A stretch of DNA of 36,903 nucleotides, taken from positions 1 to 36,903 of the IMG/VR virus record IMGVR_UViG_3300042731_009635. One strand, written 5' to 3'. Within the stretch, counting starts at the first letter, position 1, and each line of letters starts with the position of its first letter. Of the stretch, positions 17,470 through 23,523 are shown piece after piece. A model generated the notes under the pieces. It did no database searches, was not told the DNA's origin, and saw nothing but the letters and a program-made list of their open reading frames with translations. This DNA is from a virus. Position numbers and translations under genes: made by a program.

Positions 17470-17867
17470 TAAAATTATTTATATCCTTTAAAACTCAAAA
17501 AAAGTCTTTTAGTAGAGATCATCGTGATCATTCTTTAAAAATTCTAAAAACAATTGATTCTTTCTCCAATGAAATATCAGATAGAATAGAAGATATTAGA
17601 TTTGAACTCGGTCAAGTAGAAAAAGATTTCTGCGAAATTCAACAAGAAAAAATAAATTGGATAAGCATCAAAAAAAGACTTCCCGATCCAAATAAACTTG
17701 TAATTGTTCTTAAAAATAATTCGTCTAAAGAATCTAGAGCTTTTATAACTGATGATAAAAATTCTTGGAAAGTCTTAGGAACAAATGGATATGAGCATTC
17801 CAAAATAGATGACTATTTATATTGGAAACCTATATATGTAAACAAAACGGCGCTTACATTTAAGTAA
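17412..17867 (+). CDS. Membrane-anchored protein with DUF551-like C-terminus
   Basis: A 151-residue protein with an N-terminal membrane helix (about residues 5-26, IGVGIFQFILLTFLIKLFI), a coiled-coil linker (about 40-80) and a C-terminal domain starting INWISIKKRLPDPNKLVIVL and ending YLYWKPI. That W...LP...V/I-L...YW pattern is the DUF551 signature of unknown function. The gene overlaps the preceding regulator by 58 bases, which makes the start uncertain; a later start could remove the membrane helix. A hairpin covers its stop codon. Confidence 0.55.
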   Translation: MYYINIGVGIFQFILLTFLIKLFISFKTQKKSFSRDHRDHSLKILKTIDSFSNEISDRIEDIRFELGQVEKDFCEIQQEKINWISIKKRLPDPNKLVIVLKNNSSKESRAFITDDKNSWKVLGTNGYEHSKIDDYLYWKPIYVNKTALTFK

Positions 17868-17873
17868 ACGCCG
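17848..17873. terminator. Hairpin over the stop of the DUF551-like membrane gene
   Basis: CGGCG-C-TTAC pairs with GTAA-A-CGCCG (17848-17857 with 17864-17873, one mismatch), loop of six bases. It is followed by AGTTT on the plus strand and by TTTTGTTT on the minus strand, so it could terminate in both directions, better leftward. Confidence 0.45.
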
Positions 17874-17891
17874 AGTTTCAGCAAAAATTTA

Positions 17892-17922
17892 TCTTTCTTT
17901 AGACAACCACGACAAAGAAAGA
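17892..17922. other. 9-bp stem-loop
   Basis: TCTTTCTTT (17892-17900) pairs perfectly with AAAGAAAGA (17914-17922); the 13-base loop contains ACAACCAC. No U-run follows directly. Function unknown. Confidence 0.5.
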
Positions 17923-17977
17923 GGGTTGAAAAAAAAATATCAAAATCAATTATTTTAAGCAACTATCGAAAAATAAA

Positions 17978-18008
17978 AAGGCATAACCATTTAAATAGAT
18001 TATGCCTT
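17978..18008 (-). terminator. Minus-strand intrinsic terminator-like hairpin
   Basis: AAGGCATAA (17978-17986) and TTATGCCTT (18000-18008) form a perfect 9-bp stem. On the minus strand the stem is followed by a TTT(A)TTTTT tract. The plus-strand side is followed by CAAAAAAA and would not terminate. Confidence 0.55.
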
Positions 18009-18027
18009 CAAAAAAATTTCAATCCTC

Positions 18028-18070
18028 TTAAAAAATTAAATACATGAAGGTTTCAGATTTAATTTTTTAA
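18028..18070. other. 13-bp all-AT perfect stem-loop
   Basis: Positions 18028-18040 and 18058-18070 are perfect reverse complements made only of A and T, with a 17-base loop. An easily melted cruciform-type element would suit an origin region, but this is inference. Confidence 0.5.
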
Positions 18071-18097
18071 TTCAATTCCTACAGGTCAATTAAAAAA

Positions 18098-18117
18098 GAA
18101 AGGCCTTCCGACCTTTC
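18098..18117 (-). terminator. Minus-strand terminator-like hairpin
   Basis: GAAAGG (18098-18103) pairs with CCTTTC (18112-18117). Read leftward, the stem is followed by TTTTTT (the plus-strand A-run at 18092-18097). Confidence 0.5.
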
Positions 18118-18227
18118 CTTACACCATACCATTTCCATAATATGCTGTTGCTTCTTTTAACCAACCAAGAGGTCTTTAATGACAAATGGAAGATAACAAA
18201 ATCTTAATAATTTGAGCAATAAAAAAA

Positions 18228-18247
18228 GAGGAACCTTTCGGTCCCTC
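18228..18247 (-). terminator. Minus-strand terminator-like hairpin with tetraloop
   Basis: GAGG-A-ACC (18228-18235) pairs with GGT-C-CCTC (18240-18247) around a 4-base loop, one mismatch. On the minus strand it reads as a GAAA tetraloop hairpin followed by TTTTTTT. Confidence 0.6.
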
Positions 18248-18296
18248 TCCACATAAATATCTAAATGAAAAACTTCACAAAGGAGTTTGTCAATTA

Positions 18297-18422
18297 ATGA
18301 CTTCTCTTGGAATGTATATGATGTTTTCTTTTTTGAAAAGAAAAAAAGAAGAGCACAGGGCTCTTCTTATTATAAGTAACACTCCCCACAAACAAAGTAA
18401 AATAAGAAGTATTATCTTATGA
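18297..18422 (+). CDS. 41-residue leader ORF running through hairpin copy 1
   Basis: An ATG at 18297, preceded by AAAGGAG 10 bases upstream, opens a 41-codon frame (MTSLGMYMMFSFLKRKK...) ending at a TGA (18420-18422) that overlaps the ATG of the mini-ORF at 18419 as ATGA. The frame crosses the 18346-18368 hairpin, so ribosomes would melt it. Whether the peptide matters or only the act of translation is unknown, and a chance ORF cannot be excluded. Confidence 0.3.
   Translation: MTSLGMYMMFSFLKRKKEEHRALLIISNTPHKQSKIRSIIL
18346..18368 (-). terminator. Repeated GAAGAGC hairpin, copy 1
   Basis: AAGAAGAGC/GCTCTTCTT, a 9-bp perfect stem with a 5-base loop. A-run on the left (T-run on minus), ATTAT on the right, so it is potentially bidirectional but stronger leftward. 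Copy 2 at 18523-18545 differs only in one loop base. Confidence 0.6.
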
Positions 18423-18447
18423 CTAAAGATAGCAAATCCGAAGATTT
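18408..18447 (+). repeat. 40-bp perfect copy of the replication-gene start
   Basis: 18408-18447 is identical to 18671-18710, which covers the end of the SD region, the ATG and the first codons of the replication gene. The similarity continues upstream in weaker form (TAACAC...CCA-AAACAA). It therefore carries a decoy start encoding MTKDSKSED. Confidence 0.9.
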
Positions 18448-18454
18448 GTCGTAA
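18419..18454 (+). CDS. 11-residue truncated duplicate of the replication-protein N-terminus
   Basis: The copied start codon at 18419 reads MTKDSKSEDLS and then meets TAA at 18452-18454. The first nine residues equal those of the 377-residue protein at 18682. It is either a relic of duplication or a short leader/decoy. The SD in this copy is degraded (AAGAAG rather than AAGGAG). Confidence 0.35.
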   Translation: MTKDSKSEDLS

Positions 18455-18522
18455 GAAAAAAGAAATATTAAAAAATCCTTGCTCTGTGAGCGCAAATCGT
18501 GTACATCTTGAATAATAAAAAA

Positions 18523-18545
18523 AAGAAGAGCACGGGGCTCTTCTT
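18523..18545 (-). terminator. Repeated GAAGAGC hairpin, copy 2
   Basis: Same 9-bp stem as copy 1 with a changed loop base, again preceded by an A-run of eight or more. It stands before the intact replication gene just as copy 1 stands before the truncated copy of that gene's start. Confidence 0.6.
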
Positions 18546-18578
18546 AATCCCTTACATCAACACAAATAAAGGAGCTGT

Positions 18579-18644
18579 ATGACACACCTCATAAAAACAA
18601 GGAGTATCATTATGACACACCTCATAAAAACAAGGAGTATCATT
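18579..18644 (+). repeat. 33-bp tandem repeat, two copies
   Basis: Two perfect copies (18579-18611, 18612-18644), each beginning ATGACACACCTC and containing AAGGAGTATC, so every copy carries both a start codon and an SD for the next one. The AACAAGGAGTAT part recurs a third time at 18665-18676 as the SD of the replication gene. The 33-base length keeps the reading frame. Confidence 0.9.
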
Positions 18645-18689
18645 TTATTAATAACACCACCCAAACAAGGAGTATTATCTTATGACTAA
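18579..18689 (+). CDS. 36-residue repeat-encoded leader ORF overlapping the replication gene
   Basis: ATG at 18579 with AAAGGAG upstream. The frame reads MTHLIKTRSII twice, then LLITPPKQGVLSYD, and stops at 18687-18689, eight bases inside the replication gene. Such an overlap would couple translation of the initiator to the leader. An internal restart is available at 18612. It may be regulatory or a by-product of the repeats. Confidence 0.35.
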   Translation: MTHLIKTRSIIMTHLIKTRSIILLITPPKQGVLSYD

Positions 18690-19815
18690 AGATAGCAAAT
18701 CCGAAGATTTTTCCCAAGCAAAAGAAATAACTAATAATAAAACAACAGATGTATGGGTCGTTTATTCTCAATATATAGAAGATTTTGGGTTATCTGCGTT
18801 TCAAGCTCTTTTGTATTCTATTCTTGTAAATCTGAGTGTTAAAAAAGGTTTTGCTTACCCATCTAATGATTTTCTTTGCAAAAAAATTGGAATAAAAGAA
18901 GACAAGACAATAAGAAACAATTTTAAAATTTTCAAAGAAAAAAACTTGATTTATGTTCATTATTACAACACTCAAAAAGGGCAACGAAGAGAAATAGTAA
19001 CACGAGAAAACGCTGCTGTTTATTGGTCTTATTTAAAAAACAATAATAAATTTTTACAATTGAAAAAATTTGAAGAAGAATTTTTATCAAAAATATCATC
19101 TTTTTCTAAAGATATTAATTCGGAAAAAGAGCCTATTGATACAGATTCAAATTCGACTCAAACTACTGAAACTCAACCAGCGGTAATAAATACCGCTGCC
19201 GCAGCGGTAAAAAATACCGGTGCACTAAATACTATGTATTTAGATTACAGTACAAGAACGGCTACATGTAAGAGCGCCGTTTCTTTAAATTATATCAAAA
19301 AAGAACTCGAAAAAGAACTGTGTGTAGAAGATATCGAAATCGGAATAAAGTGGTATGAACTCCAACCGCAACGCAAAAAAGACAAAATGGAAAAACCAGT
19401 AGCTTGCATCATAAACGCCGTCAAAAAGAAATACGCTCACGAAGAAGTAAAAGCACACTATGCGGAGGTAGCTGCTAAGCAGAAAGAAAAAGAAGAAGAA
19501 GTATTAAAATTTAAGCTAAAAAAAAGCGAAGAATCACGAAACGAAGTCTTAGCAAAAAGAACCATCGAGAAATTTAAAAACTTAGATGGTTTTAGAGCAA
19601 AAATAGATGGCAAATGCGTCACTATTTTCAATGACAAACTAGAAAAACTTAAAGACGTTGAAGGAGGATATACCTACGCAATCTTGCCCAATGGCGAAAA
19701 ACTTTTAGGAGTTTGCGGAATAAGAGCAGACTTTTCAGAAAGCCGTGAAGAATTTAAAAATAAAATAATAGACTTCTTAAGGAAAAACTTATGGCTAGAT
19801 CCGAAAACTGCATAA
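18682..19815 (+). CDS. Putative replication initiator/replisome organiser
   Basis: A 377-residue basic protein. Residues about 20-125 look like a winged helix-turn-helix (LSAFQALLYSILVNLSVKK, YPSNDFLCKKIGIKEDKTIRNNFKIFKEKNLI), as in phage replication organiser proteins. A Thr/Ala-rich linker follows (about 150-185), then a helical part (SLNYIKKELEKELCVEDIEIGIKWY) and a long Lys/Glu coiled coil. The last ~80 residues form a separate small domain. It has AAGGAG nine bases upstream of the ATG. The location after a repeat-rich non-coding region and before RusA supports a replication role. A transcriptional regulator is the alternative. Confidence 0.6.
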   Translation: MTKDSKSEDFSQAKEITNNKTTDVWVVYSQYIEDFGLSAFQALLYSILVNLSVKKGFAYPSNDFLCKKIGIKEDKTIRNNFKIFKEKNLIYVHYYNTQKGQRREIVTRENAAVYWSYLKNNNKFLQLKKFEEEFLSKISSFSKDINSEKEPIDTDSNSTQTTETQPAVINTAAAAVKNTGALNTMYLDYSTRTATCKSAVSLNYIKKELEKELCVEDIEIGIKWYELQPQRKKDKMEKPVACIINAVKKKYAHEEVKAHYAEVAAKQKEKEEEVLKFKLKKSEESRNEVLAKRTIEKFKNLDGFRAKIDGKCVTIFNDKLEKLKDVEGGYTYAILPNGEKLLGVCGIRADFSESREEFKNKIIDFLRKNLWLDPKTA

Positions 19816-19982
19816 ACAAAAAAGATATTAGAATGTTCTACTGGGGTCCCTATTCAAAAGAAATGGTTTACAAGGATCCAGAATATCTTTTCGTAAACAC
19901 TTCAGAATGCGAAGAAGATTATATTTTCTTTGAAAACGATAAGAAGATTTTAAACATGGGAGCTTTCTATGATAATCTATGA
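19791..19982 (+). CDS. Small hypothetical protein between initiator and RusA
   Basis: A 63-residue protein (MARSENCINKKDIRMFYWGPYSKEMVYKDPEYLFVNTS...). The YWGPYSKEMVYKDPEYLFV segment resembles the short 'putative quorum-sensing/exonuclease-associated' domain found beside phage replication genes, but I cannot assign it firmly. Its start (AAGGA upstream) lies inside the end of the initiator gene and its own end overlaps the RusA start by 14 bases, so it belongs to a tightly packed replication operon. Confidence 0.55.
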   Translation: MARSENCINKKDIRMFYWGPYSKEMVYKDPEYLFVNTSECEEDYIFFENDKKILNMGAFYDNL

Positions 19983-20362
19983 GATTCCAGGTCCTCCCAT
20001 TCCGCTTCAAAGACACAGGCATTCCGGGAAAAAGACCTACGACCCACAGAAAAAGCAAAAAGAAGTGTGCAGATGGCACATTAAAAGCCTCATAAACGGC
20101 CTCTTTCCTATCTACAACGCGATAAAACTAGTGGTAGAGTACCATATGCCTATTCCGAAAAGTTATTCGAAAAAAAAAGGCAAAAGAATGCGTTTTGAAG
20201 CCTCATACCAAGAAACCAGACCTCTCTAACCTCATAAAATTTACAGAAGATACGTTTAACAAGATGATTTGGGAAGATGATTCTCTGATATATTCCATTG
20301 AAGCCACGAAGTTTTATTCCGAAGAACCAAAGACTGTTTTTAAAATAGAAGAATTGAGATAA
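19969..20362 (+). pseudogene. rusA: RusA-type Holliday junction resolvase, frame broken at an A9 tract
   Basis: The first frame runs MIIYEIPGPPIPLQRHRHSG... to a stop at 20227-20229. Removing one A from the nine-A run at 20170-20178 gives a continuous 130-residue protein that reads SKKKAKECVLKPHTKKPDLS, then NLIKFTEDTFNKMIWEDDS. This restores the RusA core motif (H..KPD..NL.K...D, then W.DD). RusA resolves Holliday junctions as a homodimer with clustered Asp residues. One Asp of the usual KPDxDN is Ser here. A homopolymer sequencing error, a real mutation or transcript slippage on A9 would each explain the break. GGAG precedes the ATG. Confidence 0.85.
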
Positions 20363-20373
20363 AAGCGTGCCTT

Positions 20374-20466
20374 ATGCATAATTGTCTGAATAACTTCAGT
20401 TATGAGAAATATGCTTTGGATTTAAAAGATAAAGAAAAATGGAAATTAATTTTGATGAAGAAATAA
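20374..20466 (+). CDS. Possible 30-residue ORF
   Basis: ATG at 20374, peptide MHNCLNNFSYEKYALDLKDK..., ending at 20464-20466 inside the next gene. There is no convincing SD. It fills the 76-base gap between RusA and the following gene, but may be chance. Confidence 0.2.
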   Translation: MHNCLNNFSYEKYALDLKDKEKWKLILMKK

Positions 20467-20882
20467 AGAATTTAATTTTAGAACAAATAGAAGAAAAAAC
20501 AAGAGAAATTCTAAAAAGTGAAACAAAAAAATTAATCGAAGAATCTATAGAAGATATTTTAAGCGATAAATGGGATTGCCACTTAGAAGATTTACACGAA
20601 AACTTTGAAGATAAAGTAATTGAAAAATGGGAAGAGTTTATAAAAGATCGAGCTGATTATTGGGATTGTTGGGCAAAAAGATGGAAATCTCTTTTATTAG
20701 AATGTCTTAGGCTTTTGAATTCTTCATTTGAAAAATCTATAAAAAACTTAACTAGTTTTGCAAATAATAATTTAATACAAATATCAAATGTAAATGAATT
20801 GAAGGAGAAATTCGAAAAATTTGTAGAAGAAGAAGCCCCAAAATACGGTTTATGTAAAAGAGAAGAGGAAACAAACAAGTGA
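20439..20882 (+). CDS. Hypothetical acidic coiled-coil protein
   Basis: A 147-residue protein dominated by charged helices (IKNLILEQIEEKTREILKSE, KKLIEESIEDILSDKWDCH) with a Trp/Asp-rich middle (RADYWDCWAKRWKS). No catalytic motif, membrane segment or known domain is visible. It overlaps the following DUF551-like gene by four bases. Likely an early accessory gene; function unknown. Confidence 0.6.
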   Translation: MEINFDEEIKNLILEQIEEKTREILKSETKKLIEESIEDILSDKWDCHLEDLHENFEDKVIEKWEEFIKDRADYWDCWAKRWKSLLLECLRLLNSSFEKSIKNLTSFANNNLIQISNVNELKEKFEKFVEEEAPKYGLCKREEETNK

Positions 20883-21094
20883 AATGGATAAAAATAGAAG
20901 AAGAACTTCCTCCACATTACGATAATGAAGAAAGCATAAAAGTTTTAATAACTAATACGTTTAGAATTTCGATTGGAATATATCTTTTTGAAAAAAAAGA
21001 ATGGTTTGATATAACAGATCCGATTTTTTCTATACCAATAGAAAACCCAACTCACTGGATGAGATTTCCTAAACTTCCAAAAGAAATGGAGTAA
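20879..21094 (+). CDS. DUF551-like small protein
   Basis: A 71-residue protein starting with GTG (ATG-less start overlapping the previous stop as GTGA), reading MKWIKIEEELPPHYDNEESIK, then VLITNTFRISIGIYLF and ending THWMRFPKLPKE. The order W.....LP....VL.........YW/HW....P fits DUF551, a small phage and bacterial family of unknown function. Several similar proteins occur in this genome. The family call is by pattern only. Confidence 0.55.
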   Translation: MKWIKIEEELPPHYDNEESIKVLITNTFRISIGIYLFEKKEWFDITDPIFSIPIENPTHWMRFPKLPKEME

Positions 21095-21096
21095 AA

Positions 21097-21282
21097 ATGT
21101 TTACTTTAGTTATTTATACAAATGGATCAGTTTTAAAATATCAAAACGTATATGAAGACCATGTTTATGAAATTAAAGATCAAGTAGTTTTGTATGTATA
21201 TAAAATAGATAAATCTTCTGGAGATGAAAACGAAATAGCAGTTTTTAATAACTGGGATTATTTGTTAATTGAAGGAGATTAA
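21097..21282 (+). CDS. Small hypothetical protein
   Basis: A 61-residue beta-rich protein (MFTLVIYTNGSVLKYQNVYED...NNWDYLLIEGD), placed two bases after the preceding stop and two before the next start. An AAATGGAG stretch upstream of the ATG may serve as SD. No function recognised. Confidence 0.55.
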   Translation: MFTLVIYTNGSVLKYQNVYEDHVYEIKDQVVLYVYKIDKSSGDENEIAVFNNWDYLLIEGD

Positions 21283-21284
21283 AA

Positions 21285-21623
21285 GTGAATGAAGAGTTAA
21301 AAAAATCACTTCTTCATGATTTTTATCCGTATCCTTATTCGATTGGTAAAGGGTGGCACAAGCTAATCGATGAATTTCTTGAAGAAGTTTATAAAATCAT
21401 AGAAAAAGAAAGTTTGCAAAATAGGTTTTTTATCTTTGATATTAAAGAAAAATATGGCGCATTAATTATTAGCGTTGTGGGGGGAATTGACGAAATATTT
21501 GATTTAATAGATAAGGTTGAAGAAAAGTCTTTAAGAACTTGCGAGATTTGTGGTAAAGCTGGTGAATTAAAGAATCTGAAATGCTGGCATCGTGTTAGAT
21601 GTGAGAAGTGTATAAAAGAATAA
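21285..21623 (+). CDS. Phage zinc-ribbon protein of unknown function
   Basis: A 112-residue protein with GKGWHKLIDEFLEEVYKIIE, FFIFDIKEKYGALIISV and a C-terminal four-cysteine cluster (CEICGKAGELKNLKCWHRVRC, then C). This layout (G.GW..LI, DIKEK(F/Y)G.L, CEICG..G) is shared by a common phage family of unknown role. The start is GTG with AAGGAG upstream. The Cys cluster probably binds zinc. It is the last gene before a terminator and the terminase genes. Confidence 0.7.
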   Translation: MNEELKKSLLHDFYPYPYSIGKGWHKLIDEFLEEVYKIIEKESLQNRFFIFDIKEKYGALIISVVGGIDEIFDLIDKVEEKSLRTCEICGKAGELKNLKCWHRVRCEKCIKE

Positions 21624-21648
21624 AAAAACAAAAATAATTACTCGTCTC

Positions 21649-21679
21649 ATTAATTCGCTCTTGAATTAATAACTTTTTT
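21649..21679 (+). terminator. Intrinsic terminator before the terminase genes
   Basis: ATTAATTC (21649-21656) pairs perfectly with GAATTAAT (21663-21670), followed by AAC and TTTTTT (21674-21679). The AT-rich stem is weak, but the U-run and position between early and packaging genes support it. Confidence 0.5.
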
Positions 21680-21722
21680 AATCTAAAAGAAATTTATGTG
21701 TTAATAAACTTTTTAATATGGT

Positions 21723-22184
21723 ATGAAGCACGAAATTTCTGTTTCTGAAGAATATATTGATACCGTTTGTGATTGGCTAGAAAATTGGTCGAAAGAAGAT
21801 GATAGTTGGATTATTCCACAATTTCTTAAAAAGTATGGACTTGGATGGACATACTTTAGAGCAATGATGGACATATGCCCGCAACTTCATCACATTTTTG
21901 AAAATACAGTCGCTTCTCTTTGCTCAAAATGGATAGAATACGCTTTTAATAAAAAAGATCTTCCTCAGCACATGCAAAAAGTTTTATTGAAATACTTAAG
22001 AGTATATGACAACCACGCTTATTTCGTAGACCAAGAAGCTAAAAAAGAAGTCGCCGAAAAAGCCAAATTTTCTGTGGCCAACTATGCAGTCGAAGACTAT
22101 AAAAACCAACGACTTAAGGGACTTTATAAAAGCCTCTACGACGCCAACACTAACAAGCGTCGAAATAGAAAGTCGGTTAAATGA
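21723..22184 (+). CDS. Putative terminase small subunit
   Basis: This 153-residue, largely helical protein (VCDWLENWSKEDDSWIIPQFLKKYGLGWTYFRAMM) sits immediately before the large terminase subunit. The FLKKYGLGWTYFRAMMD stretch could be the DNA-binding helix-turn-helix typical of TerS, which recognises pac and recruits TerL. The ATG lacks a clear SD (TTTAATATGGT upstream), so the start is not certain. It overlaps TerL by about 100 bases, unusually long. The call is mainly positional. Confidence 0.65.
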   Translation: MKHEISVSEEYIDTVCDWLENWSKEDDSWIIPQFLKKYGLGWTYFRAMMDICPQLHHIFENTVASLCSKWIEYAFNKKDLPQHMQKVLLKYLRVYDNHAYFVDQEAKKEVAEKAKFSVANYAVEDYKNQRLKGLYKSLYDANTNKRRNRKSVK

Positions 22185-23523
22185 ATATAGACCTCGTCCT
22201 TATCAATTACCTATTTTAAAGGCACTTGGTGAAGGGTATAAAAGAGTTCTTGCAATTCTTCCAAGGCGCGCTGGTAAAGATATTACTGCGCTTAATTATG
22301 TTATTCGGCAGATGTGGGAAAATCCTGGCGTTTATTACTATATTTTCCCTACATATTCTCAGGCTAAAAAAGTTATTTGGGATTCAATCACAAATGAAGG
22401 GAAAAGAATACTAGATTACTTCCCTAAAGAGCTTGTTTTACAATTAAATGCACAAGAAATGAAAATTCGAATGATGGCAAAAGGAGGGAAAACCTCTCTT
22501 TTTCAATTGATCGGCTCAGATCATTATGATGCTCTCATGGGTACCAATCCTCGCGGTTGTGTCTTTTCGGAGTATGCCCTCCAAGATCCATTGGCTTATC
22601 AATACATACGTCCGATTTTAACTGCAAATGGGGGTTGGGCCCTCTTTATTTCTACGCCTCGTGGTAAAAACCATCTTTGGACTCTATATGAGCTTTCGAA
22701 ACGATCTCCAGACTGGTTCTCTTATAAATTAACAATTGATGATACAAAACATATTCCTTTTGAAGAGATAGAAAAAGAAAGATATGAAGGACTTATGTCG
22801 GAAGATATGATTCAACAAGAATATTATACATCTTTTGATATGGGCGTCGAAGGTTCTTATTATAGTCGCTACGTTGATAAATGCAAAAGAGAGGAAAGAA
22901 TAGGAATTGTCCCATGGGAATCAGGATTTAAAGTTCATACTGCATGGGATATAGGAGTTAGAGATACAACTTCTATTATATTTTTTCAAACTATTGGACA
23001 GATTGTTCGAATTATTGATTGCTATGAAAATAGCAAACAAGGGCTAGAGCATTATGCGGAAATTTTAGCAAATAAACCCTATCTTTACGGTACTCATATT
23101 GCCCCTCATGATATTAGAGTGAAAGAATGGGGATCTGGCATAACTAGGCTAGAAAAAGCGCGTCAGCTGGGAATAAATTTTACACTAGCCCCGCGTTACG
23201 AGATCCCCGATGGAATAGAGGCCTGTAGATCTCTTTTTTCTAAAATCTGGATTAATGAAGAATCTTGTGAATTATTAATCCGGGCTTTAGAGAACTACAG
23301 GCAAGAATACGATAACAAGAAAAAGGTTTATTTGCCAAGGCCCCTTCATGATTGGTCTTCAAATTTTTGTGATTCATTCAGATATTTAGCAATTTCTCTT
23401 CCTAAAACACAAGATGGCCTATCTGCTCAAGATATAGAAAAGAATTATCAAGAAGCAGTTTACGGCTTAGATAGTAAACTTCCTTCCTTTTTTCAAAATA
23501 ATAACCAAGTTGGAGCTTATTAA
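22084..23523 (+). CDS. Terminase large subunit
   Basis: This 479-residue ATPase/nuclease packages DNA into the prohead. Walker A-like LPRRAGKD spans about residues 59-66, Walker B-like GCVFSEYA about 158-165, then the ISTPRGKNH coupling motif near 189-197. The nuclease half shows acidic residues D289 (TAWDIGVRD), D343 and D430 (NFCDSFRYL), as expected for an RNase H-like fold. The frame opens at an ATG at 22084 inside TerS without a strong SD. Homology would begin near YRPRPYQ (residue 35 on), so the exact start is uncertain. It ends one base into the portal gene. Confidence 0.9.
   Translation: MQSKTIKTNDLRDFIKASTTPTLTSVEIESRLNEYRPRPYQLPILKALGEGYKRVLAILPRRAGKDITALNYVIRQMWENPGVYYYIFPTYSQAKKVIWDSITNEGKRILDYFPKELVLQLNAQEMKIRMMAKGGKTSLFQLIGSDHYDALMGTNPRGCVFSEYALQDPLAYQYIRPILTANGGWALFISTPRGKNHLWTLYELSKRSPDWFSYKLTIDDTKHIPFEEIEKERYEGLMSEDMIQQEYYTSFDMGVEGSYYSRYVDKCKREERIGIVPWESGFKVHTAWDIGVRDTTSIIFFQTIGQIVRIIDCYENSKQGLEHYAEILANKPYLYGTHIAPHDIRVKEWGSGITRLEKARQLGINFTLAPRYEIPDGIEACRSLFSKIWINEESCELLIRALENYRQEYDNKKKVYLPRPLHDWSSNFCDSFRYLAISLPKTQDGLSAQDIEKNYQEAVYGLDSKLPSFFQNNNQVGAY

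Larger units (their letters stand above)
17868..18681. other. Gene-poor hairpin and repeat region upstream of the replication gene
   Basis: This 814-base stretch has no long ORF. It holds at least eight hairpins (17848-17873, 17892-17922, 17978-18008, 18028-18070, 18098-18117, 18228-18247, 18346-18368, 18523-18545), two of them nearly identical, a perfect 40-base copy of the start of the next gene, a 33-base tandem repeat and several SD-ATGAC mini-ORF starts. The position just before a putative initiator makes a replication origin or initiator-control region plausible. No iterons of the classical type are seen. Confidence 0.6.

Noticed and set aside
18579-18644. CRISPR-like array
   Set aside because: Two directly adjacent 33-bp copies without spacers, carrying SD and start codons.
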